NCBI GenBank assembly: GCA_035934315.1
Contig: DASYXZ010000081.1
Location: forward strand, 9,868-73,867
DNA: 64,000 nucleotides
Source: DASYXZ01 sp035934315
GTDB taxonomy: Bacteria; Acidobacteriota; Terriglobia; UBA7540
Direction of reading: 5' to 3'
The notes under the pieces: model-generated
Database searches by the model: none
Told to the model about the DNA's origin: nothing
The model's input: the letters and a program-made list of their open reading frames with translations, nothing else
Shown: positions 1 to 8,191 of the stretch, in pieces
Layout: each line of letters starts with the position of its first letter
Numbering within the stretch: the stretch's first letter is position 1
Position numbers and translations under genes: made by a program

Positions 1-30
1 ATTTTTTGCCAACAGCCATTCGGATGAGCG

Positions 31-1002
31 ATGGCAAAAATCTCATACAGGGCTCCCATGAAGACCAGGACCACAATCCGACCGCCCGCGGATCTCGTCA
101 TGCCCACAACCATCATTGACACGCCGCGGCTTGCCAAGCGGCTGGGGGTCAATCTCTTTATCGCCAGTGAAACTTTCCAACTCACGGGCAGCTTTAAATT
201 CCGCGCCGCATACACCGTGGCATCGCGCGCCCCGAACTCTGTAATCATCGCCGCCTCTTCCGGCAATTTTGGGCAGGCGCTGGCCCACGCCTGCTCGCTC
301 CTCGGCAAGACGTCAATCATCGTGATGCCCAGCACTTCGGCTGAAGTCAAAGTGAACGCGGTGCGCGAGTACGGAGGTTCCGTCGAGTTGGTGGATGTGC
401 GTGTGAAAAGCCGGGCCGCCCGCGTCGAAGAATTGGCGCGCGCGCATCCGGAAGCCTACATCGCCAGCGCATACGATGACCCGTTGGTGATCGAGGGTAA
501 CAGCAGCCTGGGGCGCGAGCTTGCGGCGCTCGACCGGCCGATGGATTGCATTGTCGCGCCAATGGGCGGCGGCGGGCTGACCTCCGGCCTCATCTCAGGT
601 CTCCGGAATTCGAGCCGCTCCAGGAAACCAGTCCAAGTATTTGGCGCGGAGCCTGCCCTGGCTAATGACGCCGCGCTTTCGCTCAAGGCCGGGCACATTG
701 TTCGCAACGAGACAGAGCCCCAGACCATCGCCGACGGCGCCAGAACACTGAGTCTCGGCGAGCACAATTGGCTGATTCTGCGCGACGGAATTGCCGGCAT
801 CGTTGAAGTTCCGGAAGATAAGATCGCTGAAACTGTTCGGCTGCTTTTTGAGCTGGCCAATCTGAAGGCCGAGCCCACTGGCGCGCTCGGCGTCGCCGCG
901 CTGCTCGCCGATCCGGATAAGTTCCGCGGCCTCGCCGTGTGTTGTGTGGTGAGCGGCGGCAATGTTGATCCCACTGTGTACCGGAAAATTTTAGCGGGCT
1001 AA
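31..1002 (+). CDS. PLP-dependent threonine/serine dehydratase or serine racemase family enzyme
   Basis: Fold-type II PLP enzyme, 323 aa, the usual length for short threonine/serine dehydratases and serine racemases. It would dehydrate L-threonine or L-serine to the 2-oxo acid, or racemise serine; the sequence does not decide between these. The Schiff-base lysine is K56 in an SFKFR motif, the substrate loop SSGNFGQ is at 76-82, the phosphate-binding GGGGL loop at 179-183, and the ring-contact motif SGGN at 308-311. There is no C-terminal ACT domain, so it is not the allosteric biosynthetic IlvA form. An in-frame stop at 25-27 limits the start; GGA six bases before the ATG is a weak ribosome site. 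Neighbouring genes give no pathway hint. Confidence 0.85.
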   Translation: MAKISYRAPMKTRTTIRPPADLVMPTTIIDTPRLAKRLGVNLFIASETFQLTGSFKFRAAYTVASRAPNSVIIAASSGNFGQALAHACSLLGKTSIIVMPSTSAEVKVNAVREYGGSVELVDVRVKSRAARVEELARAHPEAYIASAYDDPLVIEGNSSLGRELAALDRPMDCIVAPMGGGGLTSGLISGLRNSSRSRKPVQVFGAEPALANDAALSLKAGHIVRNETEPQTIADGARTLSLGEHNWLILRDGIAGIVEVPEDKIAETVRLLFELANLKAEPTGALGVAALLADPDKFRGLAVCCVVSGGNVDPTVYRKILAG

Positions 1003-1175
1003 GCAATTTGTTCGACGAGCGTCTTTTGGCGGACCGGCCACAAGTCCACAGAAGCAAAGGTCGGCGGATGCAACGTAAAACCACCACTACACTCACCTGC
1101 TAGAAAGAAAATTCATAATCTATTTTTCTATGATAAAATTACAGGGTTCATGTTTTAAGAGTGTAAGGAGTTCCC

Positions 1176-1225
1176 CGGCGTTTGCTGCGGTAAAGCGCCG
1201 CCGAGCAACCCAAGGGTTACACGGC
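1176..1225 (+). promoter_or_regulatory. Possible structured 5' leader of the GT2 gene
   Basis: Two adjacent stems precede the glycosyltransferase start at 1243. CGGCG TTT at 1176-1183 pairs with AAA-g-CGCCG at 1192-1200. GCCG at 1200-1203 pairs with CGGC at 1222-1225 and encloses AACC/GGTT (1207-1210 with 1215-1218). They share base 1200, so they are adjacent or alternative. I could not match them to a riboswitch class I know. In GC-rich DNA such stems can arise by chance. Confidence 0.25.
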
Positions 1226-1242
1226 AGGCTGGCAAGGTTTTT

Positions 1243-2871
1243 ATGATGTCCCATTTATTATTTGTCGCGATGATTGCCCAGGCGAATCCCGTGGTTCGCT
1301 ACTTCTATCATCTTTTTCACAAAGACCCGTTTAGCGGAATTTACCGGGCCAACGCGTTTGACCTCTCGATTCTGATTCCTTACTTTGGCATTCTCACTTT
1401 TCTTGCGTTATTCGGTTTGCACCGGTATCACCTGACTTATTTGTTCCTGAAGAACCGCCGCAAGACGCCCAAGGCTCCCAAGCCATTCGAAAATTTACCG
1501 CGGATCACGGTCCAGCTTCCGATTTACAACGAGCGTTACGTGGTGGAACGGCTCCTGGAAGCGGCCACTCGCCTGGACTATCCGCGGGATTTGCTTGAAA
1601 TCCAGCTCCTCGACGACTCGACCGACGAGACGCGCGTGGTGGCGTCGCGCCTGGTGAGCGAGTACGCGAGCGCGGGATTTCCCATCGTCTACCTTCATCG
1701 GGATAATCGTGAGGGCTTTAAGGCCGGCGCGTTGGCCGAAGGTTTGGAGAAGGCGAGTGGCGAATTCATTGCCATTTTCGACGCTGACTTTGTCCCCGCG
1801 CCCGACGTCCTGCGCCGCATGATTCACTATTTTACCGATCCGCAGATCGCCGTGGTGCAAGGCCGCTGGACTTGGATCAACCGGACGGTTTCCAATCTGA
1901 CGCAAGTAGAGGCCATCCTGCTGGACGGCCACTTTGTGATCGAGCACGGCGGCAGAAGCTCGAGTGGACGCTTTTTTAATTTTAACGGAACAGCGGGCAT
2001 GTGGCGCCGCACCGCCATTGTGGACGCGGGCGGCTGGCAGCACGACACCTTGACGGAAGACACTGACCTGAGTTATCGCGCCCAATTGCGCGGCTGGAAA
2101 TTTATTTACGATCCCACCATTGAGTGTCCCTCGGAGCTGCCGGTGGAGATGAACGCTTTCAAAACCCAGCAGGCGCGCTGGGCGAAGGGGCTCACCCAAA
2201 CAGCCATCAAATTGCTGCCCACCATCTGGCGAAGCTCGGAGCCGCTGTCCACCAAGCTTGAAGCCACTTTCCACCTCACGGCCAACTTCGCCTATCCCAT
2301 GATGGTTTTATTTTCCATCATTCTTTTGCCGGCCATGATCGTGCGCTTCTACCAGGGCTGGTTCCAGATGCTGTATCTTGACCTGCCGCTGTTCATCGCG
2401 GCCACCAACTCGGTGTCGGTTTTTTATCTCACCGGACAGCGCGCGCTTTACCCGCGCGGCTGGTGGAGCCGCATCAAGTACATTCCGTTTCTCATGTCCA
2501 TCGGCATCGGCCTGGCCATCACGAATTCTAAAGTGGTGATTGAGGCGCTGCTGGGCATCAAGTCCGCGTTTGTTCGCACGCCCAAGTTCCGCGTGGAAGG
2601 GCGCGGGGATAATTGGGAGCGTAAAAAGTATCAACGCCGCGGCGGCTGGATTCCCGCGCTTGAGCTGCTGATGGCGGCCTATTTCCTGTTCACTCTGGCC
2701 TATTCGTTCGAAAGCGAGAATTATCTCACTTCGCCTTTTCTTCTGATCTTCTTCGTTGGCTATTCCTACACCGGCACCATGTCACTCTTCCAAATGCCGC
2801 TGCGGCGGCTCTGGCACGCCATGCCCGCACTGCTTCGCGGGCGCACTCGCACCGTACCCGTTGAAATGTAG
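1243..2871 (+). CDS. Processive family 2 glycosyltransferase (cellulose/mannan synthase-like)
   Basis: Inner-membrane GT2 enzyme of 542 aa that would build a beta-linked polysaccharide from nucleotide sugars on the cytosolic face. The catalytic domain spans about 85-320 and carries all the signatures: DD at 124-125, DAD at 180-182, TED at 271-273 and the processivity motif QQARW at 309-313. A membrane segment lies at about 42-65, and further segments at about 347-368, 378-397, 468-488 and 497-515. It has no PilZ domain, unlike BcsA. Length and layout match CslA/CESA-like single-subunit synthases common in Acidobacteria; the product sugar cannot be read from sequence. Two ATG codons (1243, 1246) are possible; AAGG lies five bases upstream of the first. 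It converges with the GH51 gene, 20 bp away. Confidence 0.85.
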   Translation: MMSHLLFVAMIAQANPVVRYFYHLFHKDPFSGIYRANAFDLSILIPYFGILTFLALFGLHRYHLTYLFLKNRRKTPKAPKPFENLPRITVQLPIYNERYVVERLLEAATRLDYPRDLLEIQLLDDSTDETRVVASRLVSEYASAGFPIVYLHRDNREGFKAGALAEGLEKASGEFIAIFDADFVPAPDVLRRMIHYFTDPQIAVVQGRWTWINRTVSNLTQVEAILLDGHFVIEHGGRSSSGRFFNFNGTAGMWRRTAIVDAGGWQHDTLTEDTDLSYRAQLRGWKFIYDPTIECPSELPVEMNAFKTQQARWAKGLTQTAIKLLPTIWRSSEPLSTKLEATFHLTANFAYPMMVLFSIILLPAMIVRFYQGWFQMLYLDLPLFIAATNSVSVFYLTGQRALYPRGWWSRIKYIPFLMSIGIGLAITNSKVVIEALLGIKSAFVRTPKFRVEGRGDNWERKKYQRRGGWIPALELLMAAYFLFTLAYSFESENYLTSPFLLIFFVGYSYTGTMSLFQMPLRRLWHAMPALLRGRTRTVPVEM

Positions 2872-2891
2872 CGCCGCCCTTTTACTCAGGT

Positions 2892-4547
2892 TTATACGGC
2901 CACGGTCACCACTGAGTAGGAACGCGACGGAAGCTGCAGGGTCATGTTTGTCCTGGCCGCGGGCGGCTCGAGCGGTTGCGGGATCACTCGATTGGGGGCC
3001 TCAAAAGTGTTGATGGCTTTCAAGTCTGAGCCGGTGATTGTCTGCGAGCTTATAACCCTGGTGGGCGTCAACCCCTGCCACTGGATCTCCAATTCGCGCG
3101 GCTTCACCAAATCGCGGTTCAATATAAACAGCGTTGCCGTTTTGCCCGCCTCATCGAAAGTAGCGGTCACATCCAGGAACGGTACCCGGCCCAAACCGGG
3201 CATCGGCATTCCACCCGTTTCTATGGGCCGGCCGAGCAGGGGCACTTCATATGACGGCCCTTCAGGCATCAGGCTTAGAACATTTCCACGCGCGTTGTGC
3301 AAGGCCCAGGCGTAAGGGTAATAAATGGTCTGGCGCAGCACGCCATTTTCATTCGTCACCAAAGGGGCAATAACGTTTACCAGTTGGGCCAGGCACGCCA
3401 CCCTCACTCTGTCTGAGTGACGTAACAGCGAGTTAATAAGCCCCCCAACCAATAAGGCATCCTCCAGGTTGTAAACTTCCTCCAGAAGATGCGGGGCTAT
3501 CTTGCGGTGGCCATTGGCAGCGTCGCCGCCGCGCGCCCGGTACCATACGTTCCACTCATCGAACGACAGGAAAAGCTGTTTGTTGGAGCGTTTCAACCCG
3601 CGAACCATGTCACAAACATCGATGATTTCTTCAATCTGACGGTCCATCGCCAGATTCATGGCCAGGTAATGTGAGCTGTCACCGCCCGTTTCCTCCCCAT
3701 TGCCCCAGTAGCGATGCAAGGAGATGCCATCCACCACGTCGTAACACTCCTCGAGCACTTGCCGGTCCCACTCGAGGTAAGTGGGCATGAAGGGGCCGCT
3801 CGATCCGCAGGCAATCAGCTTCAGAGTAGGGTCGATCACGCGCATTTGGCGCGCCGCGTCGGTTGCCTTGCGTCCGTAATCCACTGCCGGCATATGACCG
3901 ATCTGCCACGGTCCGTCCATTTCATTGCCCAGGCACCAGTACTTCACATTGTGCGGCTCCTCATAGCCATTCTGCCGCCGCAGGTCGCTCCAGCGCGTGC
4001 CTTTGTCCACGTTGCAATATTCCACCAGGGCCACTGCCATTTCCACTGAGCCGGTGCCGAAATTAAGTCCAAACAACGGCTCCGTCCCCACCTCCCTGGC
4101 CCATGTGATGAAATCGTCGGTTCCAAACTGGTTGGTGTCGATGGTATTCCAAGCACGATCCAGAACGGGCCGGCGGTCTTTTTTGGGACCGACACCATCC
4201 AGCCAGTTATACCCTGAGACGAAATTTCCGCCCGGCCAACGGATGATCGGGACGCCTAATGTGCGAATCTCATCCATCACATCGGTGCGGAATCCGTTTG
4301 AATCCGCGTGGGGCGATCCGGGCTCATAGATTCCTGTGTAGATAGCGCGTCCCAGTTGTTCCAGGAACGAACCGAAGATATGGCGGTCGAGCGTGGAGAC
4401 CTGGCGTGAGGGGTCAATGACGACGCGCGTAGCTGTGCTGACCATGCCCTGGGCGCGCGCGGCCCGGCTTAGCATGGAGTTGGCGGCAAGTCCTATTCCT
4501 GCCGCACCTGCTCGTTTCAAAAATCGCCTTCGGGGAATTTTGGCCAC
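2892..4547 (-). CDS. Tat-exported GH51 alpha-L-arabinofuranosidase
   Basis: Secreted glycoside hydrolase family 51 enzyme, 551 aa, removing terminal alpha-L-arabinofuranosyl units from arabinan or arabinoxylan. The N-terminus PRRRFLKRAG followed by a hydrophobic stretch and ARAQ is a Tat signal. The retaining catalytic pair is visible: acid/base E209 in CLGNEMDG and nucleophile E331 in SFDEWNVWY; the RWPGGNF motif of the barrel is at 103-109. The C-terminal beta domain runs from about 400 onward. The start is GTG, with AAGGAGGAG about eight bases upstream. A LacI-type operator lies 45 bp upstream. The downstream neighbour is the convergent GT2 gene. It belongs with the araBD, GH39 and TonB genes as an arabinose-polymer locus. 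Confidence 0.93.
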   Translation of the reverse strand: MAKIPRRRFLKRAGAAGIGLAANSMLSRAARAQGMVSTATRVVIDPSRQVSTLDRHIFGSFLEQLGRAIYTGIYEPGSPHADSNGFRTDVMDEIRTLGVPIIRWPGGNFVSGYNWLDGVGPKKDRRPVLDRAWNTIDTNQFGTDDFITWAREVGTEPLFGLNFGTGSVEMAVALVEYCNVDKGTRWSDLRRQNGYEEPHNVKYWCLGNEMDGPWQIGHMPAVDYGRKATDAARQMRVIDPTLKLIACGSSGPFMPTYLEWDRQVLEECYDVVDGISLHRYWGNGEETGGDSSHYLAMNLAMDRQIEEIIDVCDMVRGLKRSNKQLFLSFDEWNVWYRARGGDAANGHRKIAPHLLEEVYNLEDALLVGGLINSLLRHSDRVRVACLAQLVNVIAPLVTNENGVLRQTIYYPYAWALHNARGNVLSLMPEGPSYEVPLLGRPIETGGMPMPGLGRVPFLDVTATFDEAGKTATLFILNRDLVKPRELEIQWQGLTPTRVISSQTITGSDLKAINTFEAPNRVIPQPLEPPAARTNMTLQLPSRSYSVVTVAV

Positions 4548-4591
4548 AGGGTTACTCCTCCTTCAAAATATGAGGTCGGAATGGAATGGAA

Positions 4592-4625
4592 TAAAACGTT
4601 TAATCACCATCAGCATCGCCTTCAA
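4592..4625 (-). promoter_or_regulatory. LacI-type operator on the GH51 promoter
   Basis: The 12-mer TAAAACGTTTAA at 4592-4603 is identical to the site beside the lacI gene. On the minus strand it reads TTAAACGTTTTA, and its TTAAAC half lies 16 bases after a TTGAAG hexamer at 4620-4625, so the operator would cover the -10 of the GH51 promoter. The same geometry occurs before GH39 and araB. Confidence 0.65.
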
Positions 4626-4654
4626 ATCAAATAATCCGGATTGGAATTCACGCA

Positions 4655-5800
4655 TCACTTGGTCGTCGAGAATTTGAAGACTGTTATCTGATGGTACGTT
4701 TGTCCCGGCTTAAGCTCGGTGGTCGGGAATTTAGGGTGATTGGGTGAATCCGGAAAGTGCTGGGTTTCGAGGCATAATGCGGAGCGGTGCGCATAAGCCT
4801 TCCCACCTTTCCCATGGACGGTGCCGTCGAGGAAATTTCCCGTGTAGAACTGGATTCCGGGTTGGGTGGTTAGAACCTCCATCACCCGGCCGGATTCCGG
4901 ATCCGTGACGCGCGCCGCAAGCGTCAAGCCATGGCCGGTGCGATTCAAGACGAAATTATGATCGTAGCCCCTGCCGAATTTCAATTGCTCGTCGTTGTCG
5001 TTGATGCGCGCCCCAATGGCGGTGGCCTTGCGGAAGTCGAACGGCGTCCCTTCAACTTTGCGGAGTTCGCCGGTGGGAATCAAGGTGGAGTCAATAGGAG
5101 TGAATCGGTCGGCGTTGATCATGATCTCGTCCTTGAGAATATCCCCGTTGCCCTGCCCGGCCAGATTGAAGTAGGAATGGTTGGTCAAATTGAGCACCGT
5201 GTCCTTGTCGGTGGTCGCTGAGTAATCGATTCGGAGTTCGTTGCTTTCAGTCAACGTGTACACCACTTTGACGGTTAACTTACCCGGATAACCTTCCTCG
5301 CCATCTTTGCTCACATAAGTCAATTCGAGCGCAGGAGGATTTTTGGAGAATTCCTTCGCCGTCCAAAACACCTTATCGAAGCCTTTCACGCCTCCGTGCA
5401 AACTGTTGGGACCGTCGTTCACCGCCAGCTTATATTCCACACCGTCCAATTTGAACCGGCCCTTGGCTATTCGATTGGCATAGCGGCCCACCAGAGCGCC
5501 GAAAAATGGATTGGTCCCCAGGTACCCATCCAAGTTGTCGAAACCGAGAACGACATCCGCCATTTTTCCATGCCGGTCCGGAGCGATAATTGAAACCACC
5601 CGGCCTCCATAGTTCGTAATAGCCACTTGCATACCATTGCGATTTGACAGCGTATAAAGATCGCCCACCTGTCCCTCCGTCGTTTTTCCGAAAATGCTTT
5701 TCTTGATGCCCGAAACAGGCTTGTGCCCGGTTGCGGCCAATGCACCCATCGCGCCGAGCATTAGCCCGAGCGCACAAACCAGATGTAGACTGCGTGCCAT
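4655..5800 (-). CDS. Secreted aldose 1-epimerase (galactose mutarotase family)
   Basis: Interconverts alpha and beta anomers of aldoses, here most likely released arabinose, xylose or galactose, outside the cytoplasm. With the start at 5800 the protein is 381 aa and opens with a Sec signal (MARSLHLVCALGLMLGAMG...), and AAGGGGGGA precedes the ATG; an upstream in-frame extension is possible but lacks both. Family motifs: LHGG at 134-137, NHSYFNL at 207-213 with catalytic His208, and the C-terminal LETQHFPD with catalytic Glu345. It lies 107 bp upstream of the GH51 gene on the same strand, so the two may share a transcript, though the GH51 gene also has its own operator-promoter. Confidence 0.9.
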   Translation of the reverse strand: MARSLHLVCALGLMLGAMGALAATGHKPVSGIKKSIFGKTTEGQVGDLYTLSNRNGMQVAITNYGGRVVSIIAPDRHGKMADVVLGFDNLDGYLGTNPFFGALVGRYANRIAKGRFKLDGVEYKLAVNDGPNSLHGGVKGFDKVFWTAKEFSKNPPALELTYVSKDGEEGYPGKLTVKVVYTLTESNELRIDYSATTDKDTVLNLTNHSYFNLAGQGNGDILKDEIMINADRFTPIDSTLIPTGELRKVEGTPFDFRKATAIGARINDNDEQLKFGRGYDHNFVLNRTGHGLTLAARVTDPESGRVMEVLTTQPGIQFYTGNFLDGTVHGKGGKAYAHRSALCLETQHFPDSPNHPKFPTTELKPGQTYHQITVFKFSTTK

Positions 5801-5883
5801 GTTCCCCCCTTGTTGCTGACTCCCCCAAGTAAACCCGGTGAACCTTCTGTAGCTCACATGGGCGAAAGTGATTCTACACCAAT

Positions 5884-6147
5884 TCATGGGCCCAAAGTTT
5901 CCAGATTGAAAAATTTGCCAACATCCTGATGAAAATATTTCCAATCATTCGTGACGCCCCACAATTCCCAGTCGAGCGCAGTATAGGCGACCCTGCCCTC
6001 CAATGGAAATCCAAGCCAGGCACGGGTCCCTATGTAAAAGGAGAGTTCATTTCGCGCGACTGCGGAGTTCGTGCCGGATTTGCCCGGATTAAAGAAAACA
6101 AGGCCGGCTCCGGAATAATTTTGTTCTGCTACAAGCCCGTCGATCAC
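5884..6147 (-). pseudogene. Remnant of a second DUF4965 (glutaminase A-like) gene
   Basis: An 87-codon open frame whose residues 46-64, GFPLEGRVAYTALDWELWG, match the C-terminal region of the intact DUF4965 protein of this window (GFPLDNRRDYTKLDWEFWS, from residue 607) at 12 of 19 positions; NELSFYI before it also aligns with REVAYYV. The conserved C-terminal tail with TTDGTQVGFQARS and the whole upstream 600 residues are missing, so this is a piece cut at both ends. Its nominal GTG start overlaps the stop of the GH39 gene by four bases (GTGA), which is probably accidental. I read it as the scar of a deletion. Confidence 0.6.
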
Positions 6148-7814
6148 CAGCTCAAACTGATCAGTGACACACTTTGTGAAGGAAGCTCGAATTTAATACT
6201 GAAGTCACCAGATGCCACTTTGAGCCACTGCGGAGAGGTCTCCAATTGCAGTTGCCCTGCCGCCTTCAGCCGAACAAGCTGCTCAGGCGATGGTTCCTGG
6301 GGTGATCCCATCTCTTTCCAAAGCGTGTAAGCGTTGCTGGTGAACTGATCAATCCGATAGTGCTGGAGCAGGATTTTACCGGTTGGGCTGTGTATGCCTC
6401 CCACGGTCAAGTCAATCAGGGCAGGTGGCGCGGGCACATCTTCGTCCTGGTAATTCCACACGAGGGCTGTCACGTGGCGGCCATCACGAGTGGCCAGCAC
6501 ATTGATGTCTGGCGCGCTCCCGGCCCCCGCGCTGAGCACGGAGTCAAGGCTTAACGCGCCACTGCTTTCTGCCTGGATTCTTTCTCCGCCCATCAAACCA
6601 AGCATTCGAAAAACGTTCAGCACGGGCAAATCGATCCCGCGGGTTGACACCGCCCGCAAACCCACGAAATAAGGTTGATCCTCAAATTCGAAGGCCCACG
6701 TCAGGACGCCCTGGAGGTTGACGTTGTAACGCCTGGCTAATTCCAGCGCGTCGTGCAGCACTGCCGCGTTGTAGCTGGCATACTGTGAAGTATTCCGGTA
6801 GGCGTCCTCCGGATGCGCCGCGACCGAGCAAGCCGCGCAACCTTCAGGGTCAGACTCGCTGAGGACGATGGGTAACTGGCGAAGCTCCGGAAAGCTTGCC
6901 ACAATTTCAAATCCCTTCGCGATGCTCTCCAAGTGATTGCGGATTCCCATTTGCACATGGCCATCCACCAGCAGGACACGACCCTTGGCGTGGAAGGAAA
7001 TGAAGTCCAACGGAGATCCCGTTTTCCCCGTGGCGTAATTCCTGCCGCTCATACAATGAGCCAGGAAATTCTTAAGATACCCGGCGGCCCGGGGATTGCC
7101 CGGCCCCGTGGTGCCCGGCCCTCCCACGCGCGCACCGGGCAAAGCATCTTTTACTGCCCGGGTGGTATAATCATAAAGTTGGTAATACTGTTCTGGTGTA
7201 CCTTGCCAATAACCTATATCAGGCTCGTTCCATACTTCCCAATCCCACTGCTCGACCTCTTTGCGGCCATACCTTTCCACGGAATGAAGTACCCATTGAT
7301 GTATCAGTTTCGCCCACTTTCCATAATCCTTGGGCGGGTAAGCCCACCCGGTAAAGATGGAACCTTTTGGAAACTCATGCTGGTAAGGGTCAGGATGGAT
7401 GGACAACGCTTTGGGCATAAAACCGATTTCCACGAAGGGAGTGATTCCGGCGGCATGGTATTCGTCAAAAATCCTGTCAAGGATTGTCCAGTTATAAACG
7501 GCGTGGCCTTGCCCGTCTTCGGTGTAAGCGTTGGTCGATCCCCACTTCAGCGCCGGTGTGCCGTCGCCGGTCGTCAGCAGATTGTGGGTCCGGTCATGGA
7601 CAGCCGCGGGGGTCATGGCGGAAAGCTCGGAGAGGAGCTGTCTGCCGTATTTCATGTAGGTGAAATTCGGCTCATCGTGCCCAAAGTAGGCCCAGCTTGG
7701 CTTGAACGCACCCTGAGCGGCGTTCGCATTCACGCGAAGGGTAACCGTCCGCTGAGCCAAAAGTTGGAGAGGACAAATCAAGAGCGCAATCGAAATGATA
7801 AACTTGATGAGCAT
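6144..7814 (-). CDS. Secreted GH39-like beta-xylosidase/glycosidase
   Basis: Clan GH-A (beta/alpha)8 glycosidase closest in motif to GH39 beta-xylosidases, 556 aa from the ATG at 7814. That start opens with a clean Sec signal, MLIKFIISIALLICPLQLLAQ. A GTG at 7901 with AGGA five bases ahead is an alternative that adds 29 residues. The acid/base is Glu197 in WEVWNEPD and the likely nucleophile is Glu320 in LSESDPEGC. It probably trims xylosyl or arabinosyl side units from hemicellulose. It is divergent from lacI, and a LacI-type operator covers its presumed -10. Its last codons abut a DUF4965 gene remnant. Substrate cannot be fixed from sequence because GH39 also covers iduronidase and arabinosidase activities. 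Confidence 0.8.
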   Translation of the reverse strand: MLIKFIISIALLICPLQLLAQRTVTLRVNANAAQGAFKPSWAYFGHDEPNFTYMKYGRQLLSELSAMTPAAVHDRTHNLLTTGDGTPALKWGSTNAYTEDGQGHAVYNWTILDRIFDEYHAAGITPFVEIGFMPKALSIHPDPYQHEFPKGSIFTGWAYPPKDYGKWAKLIHQWVLHSVERYGRKEVEQWDWEVWNEPDIGYWQGTPEQYYQLYDYTTRAVKDALPGARVGGPGTTGPGNPRAAGYLKNFLAHCMSGRNYATGKTGSPLDFISFHAKGRVLLVDGHVQMGIRNHLESIAKGFEIVASFPELRQLPIVLSESDPEGCAACSVAAHPEDAYRNTSQYASYNAAVLHDALELARRYNVNLQGVLTWAFEFEDQPYFVGLRAVSTRGIDLPVLNVFRMLGLMGGERIQAESSGALSLDSVLSAGAGSAPDINVLATRDGRHVTALVWNYQDEDVPAPPALIDLTVGGIHSPTGKILLQHYRIDQFTSNAYTLWKEMGSPQEPSPEQLVRLKAAGQLQLETSPQWLKVASGDFSIKFELPSQSVSLISLSW

Positions 7815-7909
7815 TTGAGAATATAACCCAAACGGAGAATCTGAATCCAAAATCAGGGCATGCCAGAATCGAATAACAGTTTTCCTTCTGTTGAAGGTCA
7901 CTTTATCCT

Positions 7910-7927
7910 GGCGTGGCTTTCCACGCC
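7910..7927. repeat. REP-like hairpin GGCGTGG-cttt-CCACGCC
   Basis: Perfect 7-bp inverted repeat with a 4-base loop. On the minus strand it lies immediately before AGGATAAAGTG, the alternative GH39 start, so it could affect initiation. No second copy was found in this window; calling it a repeat is inference from its form. Confidence 0.35.
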
Positions 7928-8074
7928 TGCCCTAAGGTCAATGTCTTCGATCAGTGCCCTCCGGGACGCAAGAATTATTCCCACATCCAGGACAATCGAA
8001 CGACCTCAATGATGCCTGTGGCTCGGACTTGGTGTAGAATCTGGAGCGAGCGCCCGGTGCGAGACTCACACGGA

Positions 8075-8109
8075 TAAAACGTTTAACCCCTTGCGCCACA
8101 TTCTGTCAA
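8075..8109 (-). promoter_or_regulatory. LacI-type operator on the GH39 promoter
   Basis: TAAAACGTTTAA at 8075-8086, the same 12-mer as at 4592. On the minus strand TTGACA (8104-8109), a 17-base spacer and TTAAAC (8081-8086) form the presumed GH39 promoter, with the operator across the -10. It also lies 105 bp upstream of lacI, which allows autoregulation. Confidence 0.68.
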
Positions 8110-8191
8110 CTATTTTTCTATGTTGTTTTTTTGGCATATCTTGAACTTGACGAACCAAAGTGATAAGGTACCGCAAGGTTAGAATATAAAC

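Larger units (their letters stand above)
7815..8191. other. Divergent GH39/lacI control region
   Basis: Non-coding apart from a possible N-terminal extension of GH39 up to 7901. It holds a REP-like hairpin next to the GH39 leader, the minus-strand GH39 promoter and one LacI-type operator. The 80 bases before lacI are AT-rich, but I see no convincing plus-strand hexamer pair. Confidence 0.6.

Noticed and set aside
1176..1240. Cyclic di-GMP riboswitch before the GT2 gene
   Set aside because: Polysaccharide synthases often have one, but the conserved class I or II core sequences are absent.
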